A stretch of 62,716 bases of DNA, taken from the NCBI GenBank assembly GCA_046080125.1, contig JBJTTJ010000026.1, positions 1 to 62,716 of the forward strand, written 5' to 3'. This stretch comes from Cuspidothrix sp046080125 (GTDB lineage: Bacteria; Cyanobacteriota; Cyanobacteriia; Cyanobacteriales; Nostocaceae). Of this stretch, positions 26,495-35,468 are shown piece by piece. Numbering within the stretch: position 1 is the stretch's first letter; every line of letters begins with the position of its first letter. A model generated the notes under the pieces. It was not told the DNA's origin. It worked only from the letters and a program-made list of their open reading frames with translations, and searched no databases. The position numbers were made by a program, and so were the translations under genes.

Positions 26495-27439
26495 TTAGGC
26501 GATTTTAATTCCATGTTTAATTGTTCGGGTAACAAACAATTCTAAATCCTCATCAGAAATGGCTGCTCGTATGCGGTCCTTGACAATTTCTCCTTGGGCG
26601 GGAGATTCAACAATGGCAAAAACCGCAGGACCTGAACCTGACATCATTGTACCCAAAACCTCAGCCTGATCGGCAAATAATTCCCGCAATTGCAAAACTT
26701 GGGGATAGGCTGGTAAAACAACTTTTTCTAAATCATTATGTAATTCTTGAACTATTTTTGTGGTATCCTTATTTAAGATGGCTTTCACCATCGCTTCAGA
26801 ATGAAAAGCACTAGCACGAGCCGCTAAACCTTCTGAATCTTGAATGTAGTGAATCCCAAATTGTTGGCGATAGGTTTTATAAGCCCAAGGTGTAGAAACC
26901 TCCAAACTACGATATTTAGCTAATACTAGATGTAAATTATCTAAACTTTGTAGGGGTGAAAGTTGTTCACCTCTGCCAGTAGCGATCGCTGTTCCCCCAC
27001 CAATACAAAATGGCACATCTGAACCTAGAATAGCGCCTAATTCTGCCAATTCTGATTCAGTTAATCCTAAATCCCAAAGTAGATCTATACCTACTAATAC
27101 TGCGGCCGCATTTGTTGAACCTCCAGCCAAACCAGCAGCCACAGGAATATGTTTTTTAACAGCAATATCCACCCCACCAAAATTACTATAAGCATCGGGA
27201 AATTTTTCCGCCATTAATGCGGCTGCCCTATAAACTAAATTAGTTTTATCTGTGGGAACTTGGGGATGATCACAATAAACGCGGATATTTTCAGTGCTGG
27301 CCGCATGGATATCAATTTGGTCAGATAAATCTATACTTTGCAGTATCATCGCTAACTCATGATACCCGTCAGGACGACTACCAATAATTTCTAAATAGAG
27401 ATTGATTTTTGCCGGTGCAATTAAGCTATAGGAACGCAT
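26495..27439 (-). CDS. ispE: 4-diphosphocytidyl-2-C-methyl-D-erythritol kinase IspE
   Basis: 314 residues, GHMP kinase fold. It phosphorylates CDP-methylerythritol in the MEP pathway to isoprenoids. Visible are the N-terminal APAKINLYLEIIGSRPDGYH, the ATP-binding PVAAGLAGGSTNAAAVLVG, LGSDVPFCIGGGTAIATGRG, and the late TMMSGSGPAVFAIVES. Length is normal. The DUF3082 gene follows 11 bp downstream. Essential for carotenoid and chlorophyll side-chain precursors. Confidence 0.94.
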   Translation of the reverse strand: MRSYSLIAPAKINLYLEIIGSRPDGYHELAMILQSIDLSDQIDIHAASTENIRVYCDHPQVPTDKTNLVYRAAALMAEKFPDAYSNFGGVDIAVKKHIPVAAGLAGGSTNAAAVLVGIDLLWDLGLTESELAELGAILGSDVPFCIGGGTAIATGRGEQLSPLQSLDNLHLVLAKYRSLEVSTPWAYKTYRQQFGIHYIQDSEGLAARASAFHSEAMVKAILNKDTTKIVQELHNDLEKVVLPAYPQVLQLRELFADQAEVLGTMMSGSGPAVFAIVESPAQGEIVKDRIRAAISDEDLELFVTRTIKHGIKIA

Positions 27440-27559
27440 AACAGGAGAGGATTAACGGTTGACGGTTGAGAGTTAACACAAAAGATAATAACCAAATGAA
27501 TGGGATACAAGCCTTGTCTTTTTAGGACGGCTTTTGCTAAATTTATGCTAAAATACCAA

Positions 27560-27670
27560 AAGTCGCCTTATGGCATTGGGAGACTTTAAACAGACATGGA
27601 GGGATGGTAAGACCACTTGGGAAGTGTCAAGGAATCCTCACTTCTTGAGGATGAGGAGGTATGTCGAAAC
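27560..27670. mobile_element. Possible remnant of an IS200/IS605-type tnpB 3' end
   Basis: In the 282-bp gap between rsmA and ispE a plus-strand frame without stops covers part of 27575-27670. It contains a perfect hairpin, ATCCTCA at 27634-27640 against TGAGGAT at 27646-27652, preceded by GGA and followed by GAGGAGG. A hairpin of this GGAATCCTC...GAGGATG kind is what I associate with right ends of tnpB-carrying elements. No tnpB or tnpA coding domain remains. Tentative. Confidence 0.3.
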
Positions 27671-27721
27671 AGATTGCAGATTCACCAAGTACAGAATCTA
27701 GATTGAAACCTATACACAAAG

Positions 27722-28579
27722 TCAATTTTGCTCCTGTACAGGCGAACGGCCGTTCATCCCTCCTGACTCCTCATTTCCGATCATATTTACCAGTGATACC
27801 CATTGTGCAACGCTGAGGTCTTCTGCGCGGACTTGGGGATTTATTTGTAATTGTTCCAGTAATTGCCCCAGTCGATCTCGTTCAATTACTGATTGCAAAT
27901 TATTTCTTAACATTTTGCGCTTCGACCCAAATCCCAATTTCAACATATTTTCTAGCTTTTTAGGGTCATTAGCCGGAATTTGGATTTGTTTTGGAGTCAA
28001 CCTGACCACGGCGGAATCTACCTTGGGTGGTGGATAAAATGCCGCCGCCGGCACTGTACAAATTAAATCACAATCTGCCAGATATTGCACCCGCACCGAC
28101 AACGCCCCAAAAGTTCGAGAACCAGGTTTAGCATATAATCTTTCTGCCACTTCCTTTTGAATTAGTAACACAATAGAATCAAAAGGTTGGGGGTTAGGAT
28201 TGGCAATAGTTCCTAGTAACTTTTCAATAATTGGTCCAGTAATATTATAAGGAATATTAGCAACAACTTTATTTTGCTTTTGAAAATTAGGAAATGCTGT
28301 TAATTGGGAGGGTAAATCAAGGGTGAGAAAATCCCCTTGCAGAAGTAGGAAATTTTCTTTCTCACTGAGTTTTACCAGTAATTTACATAAATCTCGGTCA
28401 ATTTCTACAGCCAGTAAAGATTTTACTAATGGTAATATGCGCCGGGTTAAAATTCCCGTACCCGGTCCAATTTCCAAGACTTGATCGGTGTCTTGGCAAT
28501 TAGCCGCTTTAACAATTGCATTTAGAGCTTTATCACTTTTTAACCAATGTTGAGCAAACTGTTTACGAGGTTGAATCAT
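27722..28579 (-). CDS. rsmA: 16S rRNA dimethyladenosine transferase RsmA (KsgA)
   Basis: About 285 residues. It dimethylates two adjacent adenines near the 3' end of 16S rRNA during 30S assembly. Motifs are PRKQFAQHWL at the N-terminus, the SAM site VLEIGPGTGILTR, VEIDRDLC, the catalytic NIPYNITGPI, and FYPPPKVDSAVVRL. The ATG at 28579 matches the family N-terminus; an upstream in-frame start at 28645 would add 22 unrelated residues. It lies upstream of ispE on the same strand with a 282-bp gap, a common gene neighbourhood in cyanobacteria. Confidence 0.93.
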   Translation of the reverse strand: MIQPRKQFAQHWLKSDKALNAIVKAANCQDTDQVLEIGPGTGILTRRILPLVKSLLAVEIDRDLCKLLVKLSEKENFLLLQGDFLTLDLPSQLTAFPNFQKQNKVVANIPYNITGPIIEKLLGTIANPNPQPFDSIVLLIQKEVAERLYAKPGSRTFGALSVRVQYLADCDLICTVPAAAFYPPPKVDSAVVRLTPKQIQIPANDPKKLENMLKLGFGSKRKMLRNNLQSVIERDRLGQLLEQLQINPQVRAEDLSVAQWVSLVNMIGNEESGGMNGRSPVQEQN

Positions 28580-28733
28580 CTTATTGTGATTAATGGAATT
28601 CAAAGCCTTGATGACATCGTCTTTCAGACTTTTAATATGGTACAATCTTAGTAATCTAAAAAAATATTTGTTTGATGAATCAGGAAAATTCTAGAAAAAA
28701 GAGTAATTTTGTAGGAAAAAAGGGGTAATTATT

Positions 28734-30455
28734 TTGCAACCCCTGGACTTGACAGCTTTAACTGCTGCTTGCGGCGAAATTCGCGCTAACTGGTTGCCGG
28801 CAAGAATAGAACAGGTATATCAACGCGATCGCTTTACCATTGCCATTGCTTTACGCACCTTAAATCAACGAGGTTGGTTAGAAATTTCCTGGCATCCCCA
28901 AGCTGCCCATATTTGCATTAGTGAACCACCACCACGGGATCCAGATACCTTTACATTTAGCCAACAATTAAGACATCAATTAGGCGGGTTGGCCTTAATA
29001 AAAATTGAGACCATTTCCCCTTGGGAACGGGTAGTTGATTTACAATTTGCCCGTCGTCCTGGAGAAACTGCCCTTTATCACCTGTATGGGGAAATAATGG
29101 GCAAATATAGCAATGTGATATTAACTGACGCTAATAATGAAATTATCACCGCTGCCCATCAAGTGAGTCAGCAACAATCAAGTATTAGACCCATTCAAAC
29201 GGGACAAAATTATCAAACACCACCAAAACTAACGGGTAAAATCCCCCATTTAAGCGAATCTTGGCAACGGTGGCAAGAACGGGTAAGTTTAGTCCCAGGA
29301 GGAATTAAACGCCAGTTACTCAAAAGTTATAGTGGTTTAAGTGCGGCCTTATTAGATAGGATGTTGTTAGCAGCAAACATCTCAGGAGATACCAGCACAG
29401 ATGCATTAACTCCTCAAGAGTGGCAAAATTTATTTCAACGTTGGCAAGAATGGTTACAAGCTTTAGATGCAGGTAAATTCCAACCAGCTTGGACTGAAAA
29501 TGGATATACAGTGATGGGGTGGGGAGGAGTTACACCTGCTAAAAATATTCAAGAATTGATTTACCGTTATTATAGCGACCAGTTAAATGAACAGGTATTT
29601 GTGCAACTGCGTCATCAATTGAGTCAGAAATTGGTGAACATTCTCGGTAAATTAAGGATTAAAGCGCAAACTTTTAGCGATCGCCTACAACAATCAGATC
29701 AAGCCGAAGAATATCGTCAAAAAGCTGATTTATTAATGGCTAATCTGCACCATTGGCAACCGGGAATGCAGGAAATTAACTTACCAGACTTTGAAACTCA
29801 ACAGCTAATTACCATCAATCTTCTGCCGGATAAAAACGCCGTCCAAAATGCCCAAAAGCTTTACAAACAGCACCAAAAACTCAAACGGGCCCGCGCTGCT
29901 GTTGAACCCTTACTATTTGCAGTGCAAGGAGAAATAGACTATCTCGAACAAGTAGAAGCGGCAATTTCCCAACTAGACAATTACCAAACTCCAGAAGATT
30001 TACAAGCCTTAGAAGAAATTCGAGATGAACTAATTGGACAAAAATATCTAGAAGACCTAGAATATCGCAGTCGTAGCAGTGGCACACCCAGCACCAATTT
30101 TCATCGCTATCGCAGTCCTAGCGGCTTTGAAGTCCTCATTGGTCGCAATAACATCCAAAATGATCAATTAACATTTCGTGTAGCTGGAGACTATGATTTG
30201 TGGTTTCACGCCCAAGAAATTCCGGGAAGTCATGTCCTGCTGCGGTTAGAACCGGGTACAGTTGCCGAAGAAAACGATTTACAATTTACAGCCAATCTGG
30301 CGGCTTATTTTAGTCGCGCCCGTCAAAGTGACCAAGTACCAGTAGTTTATACCCAACCCAAGCACGTTTATAAACCCAAAGGCACTAAACCCGGACTTGT
30401 GGTTTATAAACAAGAAACCATTATTTGGGGGAAACCGCAAGTTATTGGGGGTTGA
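28734..30455 (+). CDS. rqcH: RqcH (NFACT family) ribosome quality control protein
   Basis: 573 residues of the NFACT/Rqc2/FpbA family. The N-terminal NFACT-N domain begins DLTALTAACGEIRANWLPAR. Then come helix-hairpin-helix and long coiled-coil parts (about 290-425), and the C-terminal NFACT-R domain (YRSPSGFEVLIGRNNIQND, then GDYDLWFHAQEIPGSHVLLR). RqcH binds stalled 50S subunits and recruits tRNA-Ala to add C-terminal alanine tails. In other bacteria homologues were first described as fibronectin-binding. The start is TTG, with AGGAAAAAAGGGG upstream. The gene is divergent to rsmA. Confidence 0.92.
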   Translation: MQPLDLTALTAACGEIRANWLPARIEQVYQRDRFTIAIALRTLNQRGWLEISWHPQAAHICISEPPPRDPDTFTFSQQLRHQLGGLALIKIETISPWERVVDLQFARRPGETALYHLYGEIMGKYSNVILTDANNEIITAAHQVSQQQSSIRPIQTGQNYQTPPKLTGKIPHLSESWQRWQERVSLVPGGIKRQLLKSYSGLSAALLDRMLLAANISGDTSTDALTPQEWQNLFQRWQEWLQALDAGKFQPAWTENGYTVMGWGGVTPAKNIQELIYRYYSDQLNEQVFVQLRHQLSQKLVNILGKLRIKAQTFSDRLQQSDQAEEYRQKADLLMANLHHWQPGMQEINLPDFETQQLITINLLPDKNAVQNAQKLYKQHQKLKRARAAVEPLLFAVQGEIDYLEQVEAAISQLDNYQTPEDLQALEEIRDELIGQKYLEDLEYRSRSSGTPSTNFHRYRSPSGFEVLIGRNNIQNDQLTFRVAGDYDLWFHAQEIPGSHVLLRLEPGTVAEENDLQFTANLAAYFSRARQSDQVPVVYTQPKHVYKPKGTKPGLVVYKQETIIWGKPQVIGG

Positions 30456-30524
30456 TAGGAAAGAGGCAGATATTTTTTAAGATTTTTTTATAAAAAAATT
30501 GTACTGGCTGTTACAATCTTGTTA

Positions 30525-30640
30525 AGAAAAGTTGCCCGTCTAATTTTGGGAGCGTGCAATTTGGTTTTGACTCTACTGAGAAGATAACGCAAACAACGTT
30601 GTTTACCAGACTAGCCCTGTGGGAGGGGCTAGTCTTTTTG
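30525..30640 (+). ncRNA. Candidate small RNA ending in a strong terminator
   Basis: A TACAAT -10 box at 30512-30517 is followed about 8 bases later by a gene-free stretch. It contains the palindrome AAACAACGTTGTTT (30591-30604) and ends in the terminator at 30608-30640. The stretch lies after rqcH but is far from any start codon, so an independent transcript of about 115 nt is plausible. No known RNA family was recognised. It could instead be the rqcH 3' untranslated region. Confidence 0.4.
30608..30640 (+). terminator. Strong rho-independent-type terminator
   Basis: AGACTAGCCC (30608-30617) pairs with GGGCTAGTCT (30626-30635), with a short loop, followed by a T-run. It is the clearest intrinsic terminator in the window. 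Confidence 0.85.
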
Positions 30641-30767
30641 TTTGCAGAACTCAGAAAGGACTAAAATTGGCAATCCCTTCGCGGCAGTTAAAAGTCATGC
30701 CTTCAAAAGTAATAGGTCATAAGCTTTTTAGCAATTGAAAATGGTTGGTTTAGGAATTTCATGATGG

Positions 30768-31004
30768 CTACCGATAACCTACATTACCGTAATCAGCAAC
30801 GAAATCACCACCGCCGTAATCATCCTGGTATCTACGTTTTTGAGGAAGGATTACGTTGACAATTTGAGTGTTTTGTTGCCTTGCTCTCCCTGGGCGCCAA
30901 GGATGATGATAATGCCCCCAATAATGGTATCCTCCAGATAAAAGTTCCTGTTCTTCTGCCGATAACTCCACAAGCACATCAGACACAGTATTTGGATTTA
31001 ACAT
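30768..31004 (-). CDS. Double-glycine leader precursor peptide (bacteriocin/RiPP-like)
   Basis: 78 residues. The leader MLNPNTVSDVLVELSAEEQ continues to LLSGG, the double-glycine cleavage motif recognised by C39 peptidases. The ELSAEEQELLSGG pattern is that of cyanobacterial bacteriocin-type (CTB-like) leaders. The predicted core after Gly25 is 53 residues, rich in Tyr, His, Trp, Arg and Gly (starts YHYWGHYHHPW, later YGGGDFVADYG), with no Cys and few Ser or Thr, so lanthionine rings are impossible. No C39 transporter is adjacent. A B12 radical SAM enzyme starts 398 bp away on the opposite strand. AGAGGC before the ATG supports real translation. Confidence 0.7.
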   Translation of the reverse strand: MLNPNTVSDVLVELSAEEQELLSGGYHYWGHYHHPWRPGRARQQNTQIVNVILPQKRRYQDDYGGGDFVADYGNVGYR

Positions 31005-31401
31005 GACTATTAGCCTCTATTTGTGAATAGGTAAATAACACCTATACGTCATTTATAAATATTTTTCATAGAACATAAATGACCCAGGAGTTATAGATTA
31101 ATAGAAATTAAATTGTTCTTAGGTCAGATATCTATTTAGGTAAAATTATTTCTTTTGACTATAAATCAAATAGGATCGCTATATAATTCCTAGTGTGGAG
31201 TGGATATCACTGGGCAAATGGTGGATTTATAGTTCTACATCCATTGTCCTACTTGTCTTGTAGAGTTTTTCCCGACTCTTTTATTCATGATCCGGCAGAA
31301 AGTGACACAAGGAAGGTAGAACAAGCAAACGGAGAAAAAAGTCAATTAGTCCTAATTTTAGTTACAGTTAGATTACAAAATAAATCGTGAGGGGTGATAC
31401 T
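31005..31401. other. Divergent intergenic region, about 400 bp
   Basis: Lies between the precursor-like gene (minus) and the B12 radical SAM gene (plus). It should contain both promoters. A short unlikely reading frame (31193-31390) has no family features. AT-rich, no regulator site recognised. Confidence 0.4.
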
Positions 31402-32988
31402 ATGCGTGTTTTGCTAGTTTATCCAATATTTCCAAAAACCTTTTGGTCTTATGAGAAAATTCTGGAACTGGTTGACAGAAAGGTTTTGTTGCCACCTTTG
31501 GGGTTGGTGACGGTAGCGGCGATTCTACCCCAAGAATGGGAATTTAAACTTGTAGATCGTAACATCCGCACCGCCACAGAAGAAGAATGGGCCTGGGCAG
31601 ATTTGGTAATTTTCTCCGCCATGATTGTCCAAAAACAAGACTTATTGGCACAAATTCGGGAGGCCAAAAGACGGGGTAAATTGGTAGCCTTGGGTGGTCC
31701 CTATCCTACCTCCACACCCCATGAAGTGGAAGCAGCAGGGGCAGATTATTTGATTCTCGACGAAGGGGAAATCACCTTACCCATGTTTGTGGAAGCGGTA
31801 CAACGGGGAGAAAAATCTGGAGTCTTTCGGGCTACTGAAAAACCAGATGTGACAACTACACCTATTCCCCGCTTTGATTTATTGGAGTTTCATGCCTATG
31901 ATATGATGTCCGTGCAGTTTTCTCGGGGTTGTCCCTTCCAATGTGAATTTTGCGACATCATTGTATTGTATGGACGTAAACCAAGAACAAAAACACCAGC
32001 CCAACTTTTAGCAGAATTAGATTATCTCTATGAGTTAGGTTGGCGGCGGGGTGTGTTCATGGTGGATGATAACTTTATTGGCAACAAGCGAAATGTGAAA
32101 TTGTTGCTAAAAGAGCTAAAAGTCTGGATGGCAGAACATCAATATCCTTTCAATTTTGACACAGAAGCTTCTATTGATTTGGCACAAGATCCAGAGTTGA
32201 TGGAGTTGATGGTTGATAGTGGTTTTAAGGCGGTATTTTTGGGGATTGAAACCCCTGATGAAGATAGTTTACAACTAACTAAAAAATTTCAAAATACTCG
32301 CAGTTCTCTAACTGAGTCCCTAGAAACCATTATCAAAGCTGGTTTAAGGCCAATGGCTGGGTTTATTATTGGTTTTGATGGGGAAAAAGCCGGTGCGGGC
32401 GATCGCATCGTCAGATTTGCCGAACAAGCAGCTATTCCTTCTACTACCTTCGCCATGTTACAAGCTTTGCCCAACACAGCATTATGGCATCGCTTGAAAA
32501 AGGAAGGACGACTACGGGAAAATCAAGACGGGAATATCAATCAAACCACATTAATGAATTTCATTCCTACCCGTCCTCTGGAAGAATTGGCTAGAGAATA
32601 TATTAAAGCTTTCTGTGCTTTATATGATCCTGTTGCCTATTTAGACCGCACATATCGCTGTTTTATGATGTTGGGACCGGCTAAATACACAGCACCGGCT
32701 AAAATGCCAGAATGGGTGGTTGTCAAAGCTTTGTTACTCATAATTTGGCGACAGGGTTTTCAACGGGAAACTCGCTGGAAATTTTGGCATCATTTATTCA
32801 GTATTCTCAAGCATAATCCCAAGGTGCTGGAACAATATGTTTCTACCTGTGCTCACATTGAACATTTTATGGAATATCGGCAAATTGTCCGGGAGCAAAT
32901 CGAAAGTCAATTAGCTGCATATTTAGCCCAAGGTGATGAAAAACCCTATGTTTCACAGCAGGAAAAGATCGAAGCTGTAGTTTCATAA
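31402..32988 (+). CDS. B12-binding radical SAM protein with DUF4070-type C-terminus
   Basis: 528 residues from ATG 31402, which has GAGG ten bases upstream. The N-terminal cobalamin-binding domain (about 1-140) includes PPLGLVTVAAILP. The radical SAM core carries the 4Fe-4S motif Cys177, Cys181, Cys184 in CPFQCEFCDI. The C-terminal region follows the DUF4070 pattern seen in HpnP-like hopanoid methylases and relatives. Members transfer methyl groups or rearrange unreactive carbons with SAM and cobalamin; the substrate cannot be read from sequence. It faces the double-glycine precursor gene, so peptide modification is a second possibility besides lipid modification. A pyrrole- or lipid-specific role is unproven. 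Confidence 0.85.
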   Translation: MRVLLVYPIFPKTFWSYEKILELVDRKVLLPPLGLVTVAAILPQEWEFKLVDRNIRTATEEEWAWADLVIFSAMIVQKQDLLAQIREAKRRGKLVALGGPYPTSTPHEVEAAGADYLILDEGEITLPMFVEAVQRGEKSGVFRATEKPDVTTTPIPRFDLLEFHAYDMMSVQFSRGCPFQCEFCDIIVLYGRKPRTKTPAQLLAELDYLYELGWRRGVFMVDDNFIGNKRNVKLLLKELKVWMAEHQYPFNFDTEASIDLAQDPELMELMVDSGFKAVFLGIETPDEDSLQLTKKFQNTRSSLTESLETIIKAGLRPMAGFIIGFDGEKAGAGDRIVRFAEQAAIPSTTFAMLQALPNTALWHRLKKEGRLRENQDGNINQTTLMNFIPTRPLEELAREYIKAFCALYDPVAYLDRTYRCFMMLGPAKYTAPAKMPEWVVVKALLLIIWRQGFQRETRWKFWHHLFSILKHNPKVLEQYVSTCAHIEHFMEYRQIVREQIESQLAAYLAQGDEKPYVSQQEKIEAVVS

Positions 32989-33065
32989 AACCCATATCCC
33001 TGACTTCTTAAAACAAGTCGGTGATTTTCAAAAATCAAATATGAGTCCCATATCAACCTGGATTT

Positions 33066-33215
33066 CAGAGGATGTTTAAAAAGTTATGACAATATAAATT
33101 AACCCCTCTGGTGAACTTCTCCAGAGGTTTAAAACTCCCCTTCCCTGGTAGGTAAGGGATGGGGGTTAGGTTTTTAAAAATTATTGGCTTCATATAATAC
33201 TTTTCAAACAACCTC
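33066..33215. mobile_element. MITE-like element, about 150 bp
   Basis: Ends are inverted repeats: CAGAGGATGTTTAAAAAGTT at 33066-33085 and ACTTTTCAAACAACCTCTA at 33197-33215. Inside is a hairpin CCTCTGG (33105-33111) against CCAGAGG (33121-33127). A single end of the same kind, AACTTTTCAAACATCCTCTA, stands at 42446-42465. No coding capacity. Confidence 0.6.
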
Positions 33216-33244
33216 TAAACAGGAATCTCTCTTGATTTTGTTTT

Positions 33245-34681
33245 TCAAATCCAAGAACGAAACCACATTCGCATTTGATAATCATGGGGTGATAAAGGTA
33301 AACCTAGATAAATCGGCATCCAAAATACAAAAGCACCAATAATTATAAATATAATGGTGACACCAATTGCCCGCATCAGACGCTGATAACTTAGTAAACA
33401 TTGATCCACAACCCAAGCAATAGCTATAAATGTAAAAATCACTGCACACATATAATGGTAGATGAATACACATCTTGTTACCTTTATCCAGGGAAGAAAA
33501 TTAGCGGCATAGTTAATTACTAAAAATAACGCAATCCATGTATCAATGGTAATATCTTGAGGAATAAATAGCCTTTTTCTGATGATTGATGGCACAATTA
33601 TCTGGTTGATGAGCATAAATATTAAAAATATCATTGCTGCTAAACCAAACCACCATAAAAAGGGATTTCCCATAGCATGAACATCATAAACTATTTTAGC
33701 AGCATTACTAGGTAAGGGTGGACCAAATACAGGTAAAACTTCTTGAATGCTTTGGGTAGTTTCATAATAATAAGCCATAGGACGAGTTAACAATGGCCAT
33801 TTATACCAAGCTGCACAATAGGGATGAACGCTAGGACTGTTACCACCTAGTTTGAGATGAAATTGTAAAATTTGTTGATGAACTTCAATAAATCCATATC
33901 TTTTATCTAGGTGCAAATGGGGAATCCAGATGAGACTATAAACTACTGCGGGAATGATTCCTAAATAGGAAAACATTTGCCAAAGATTTATTTGTGTGAG
34001 ATTTTGTAATGGTGTTTTTATTGTTGTAATTTGGGATGTTACATTAAAAGATTGCAACCATTTAATTATCCAAATTGCGATCCATAAAGCATAAATAGCA
34101 CTCAAAAACCATAGGCCATTCCATTTAGTGGAAACAGCAGCACCAAAACAGATTCCTGATAGAATTAACCAGAACCAACGTTTTTGTTTTTCTAATGCTA
34201 ATAATAATAACCATTGTCCCAGGAGTCCAAAAATTACTATATATACGTTACTTAAAGCATAACGAGATTCTACTAAAAATAGTCCATCATAAGCTGTAAA
34301 AACCCCAGCTAATAAAGCAAAACGATGGCGATAACTCAATTGATAAGTTAATAAGGTAACGATGACGGGAATTAGTGAACCTGTGAGCGCATTTACCCAG
34401 CGATAATTCCAAGGTGCTAATAAAGAACCTGTAAGACTATTGAGGTTATCTTTGGCAATGGGAATATATTTACTCAGCCAAATCCCTAAACCAATTATAT
34501 ATTGACTTAGGGGAGGATGGGCGTTAAAAAATGGTGTCTGAGTAAGATAGTTATTACCAAATTTAGCAAAATAAACCTCGTCAAATACTAATGTATTGAA
34601 TTTGTTTAATTGCCAAAATCGTAAAATTAATGAGAGGATGAATATCCCCAATATCCCTAAGCGAAATGAATTTTTGTTCAT
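33245..34681 (-). CDS. PMT-family (GT39-like) membrane mannosyltransferase
   Basis: 478 residues with about ten hydrophobic segments. It has the dolichyl-phosphate-mannose-protein mannosyltransferase pattern: an acidic pair in the first loop (LVFDEVYFAKFGNNYL), HPPLSQYIIGLG, and RWVNALTGSLIPVIV. A central luminal loop has Trp and His (FHLKLGGNSPSVHPYCAAW). It would transfer a lipid-linked sugar to proteins or glycans on the outer face of the cytoplasmic membrane. Family members exist in many cyanobacteria with unknown targets. It stands alone. Confidence 0.85.
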   Translation of the reverse strand: MNKNSFRLGILGIFILSLILRFWQLNKFNTLVFDEVYFAKFGNNYLTQTPFFNAHPPLSQYIIGLGIWLSKYIPIAKDNLNSLTGSLLAPWNYRWVNALTGSLIPVIVTLLTYQLSYRHRFALLAGVFTAYDGLFLVESRYALSNVYIVIFGLLGQWLLLLALEKQKRWFWLILSGICFGAAVSTKWNGLWFLSAIYALWIAIWIIKWLQSFNVTSQITTIKTPLQNLTQINLWQMFSYLGIIPAVVYSLIWIPHLHLDKRYGFIEVHQQILQFHLKLGGNSPSVHPYCAAWYKWPLLTRPMAYYYETTQSIQEVLPVFGPPLPSNAAKIVYDVHAMGNPFLWWFGLAAMIFLIFMLINQIIVPSIIRKRLFIPQDITIDTWIALFLVINYAANFLPWIKVTRCVFIYHYMCAVIFTFIAIAWVVDQCLLSYQRLMRAIGVTIIFIIIGAFVFWMPIYLGLPLSPHDYQMRMWFRSWI

Positions 34682-34835
34682 GTTTTGTGAGTTTGTTTGG
34701 ATGGAAGTTTATCTGGTTTGTACTCAAAATAGTTGGTGAATAACTACTAATTGCTCAGATTTGGTTTTTTGTGGAATAATAATAGTTCAATGCCATAATA
34801 CACAAAACATCAACTTACTAAAACATCAACTTACT

Positions 34836-35237
34836 ATGTCACAATTAGAACAATACTTAAAAATGGCAGAAGAGGAACTAACAGAGTATAGCACCGATGG
34901 CCGGAAAATTGAAAAACTCCGCCGCAAAATTAGTCTATCCCTATCATTAGCTCAACAGAGGGAACTAAAAACCACATTATTAGCTACAATACCAAATAGT
35001 AAAATTGCTGAAATTGTAGAGGAGCAAAGACAAGTAGTGGCCTTACCCTTTTGGGGAATAGCTGGTTTGGGTTTGTTATTGGGTATTTCTCTGAATCAAC
35101 CTATCGGTCTATTAGCAGCTATAGGAGGAAGTGTCATAGCTTTTAAAATTCAAAAATGGGGTTGGCAATTACAGGCAAATCGCCTGTTATTAAGGACATT
35201 AGAGGATATTGAAAAACGTATTTCCCAACAGGAATAA
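34836..35237 (+). CDS. Small membrane protein with N-terminal coiled coil, function unknown
   Basis: About 133 residues from ATG 34836. An in-frame upstream start at 34761 is less likely. The first 60 residues are charged and helical (YLKMAEEELTEYSTDGRKIE). Two hydrophobic segments follow (FWGIAGLGLLLGISL and IGLLAAIGGSVIAF), then a short charged tail. No family recognised. It starts 154 bp upstream of, and divergent from, the mannosyltransferase start. Confidence 0.55.
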   Translation: MSQLEQYLKMAEEELTEYSTDGRKIEKLRRKISLSLSLAQQRELKTTLLATIPNSKIAEIVEEQRQVVALPFWGIAGLGLLLGISLNQPIGLLAAIGGSVIAFKIQKWGWQLQANRLLLRTLEDIEKRISQQE

Positions 35238-35468
35238 TTAGCAACATAAAACTAATTGAGGACTAAAAATTTATGAGCAAATATGATTATAGTACACAGA
35301 ATATTTGCAAGATACCTTAGAAAGATATTACTATGTATTAGTAGATATGCCCAGAGGGGTGACAATTTCTCAGCAAGAAACTAATGGAAACGGCATTAAA
35401 TTAGGCGATCGCAAAGGACTAAATTAGGAGAAACTAAGGAAATATCTATTCTAGATCAGGAGAATATC
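35238..35468 (+). other. Short gap with a possible coding remnant
   Basis: An open stretch of 42 codons (35299-35427), without its own start codon, encodes EYLQDTLERYYYVLVDMPRG and further residues, ending in TAG. It may be the tail of a decayed gene whose beginning (ATGAGCAAATATGATTATAG at about 35273) is out of frame. The second half includes a HIP1 site. Low confidence. Confidence 0.25.

Noticed and set aside
31193..31390. 65-codon reading frame before the B12 radical SAM gene
   Set aside because: Overlaps the ribosome-binding region of the next gene, has no ribosome-binding site or family features, and lies in the probable promoter region.
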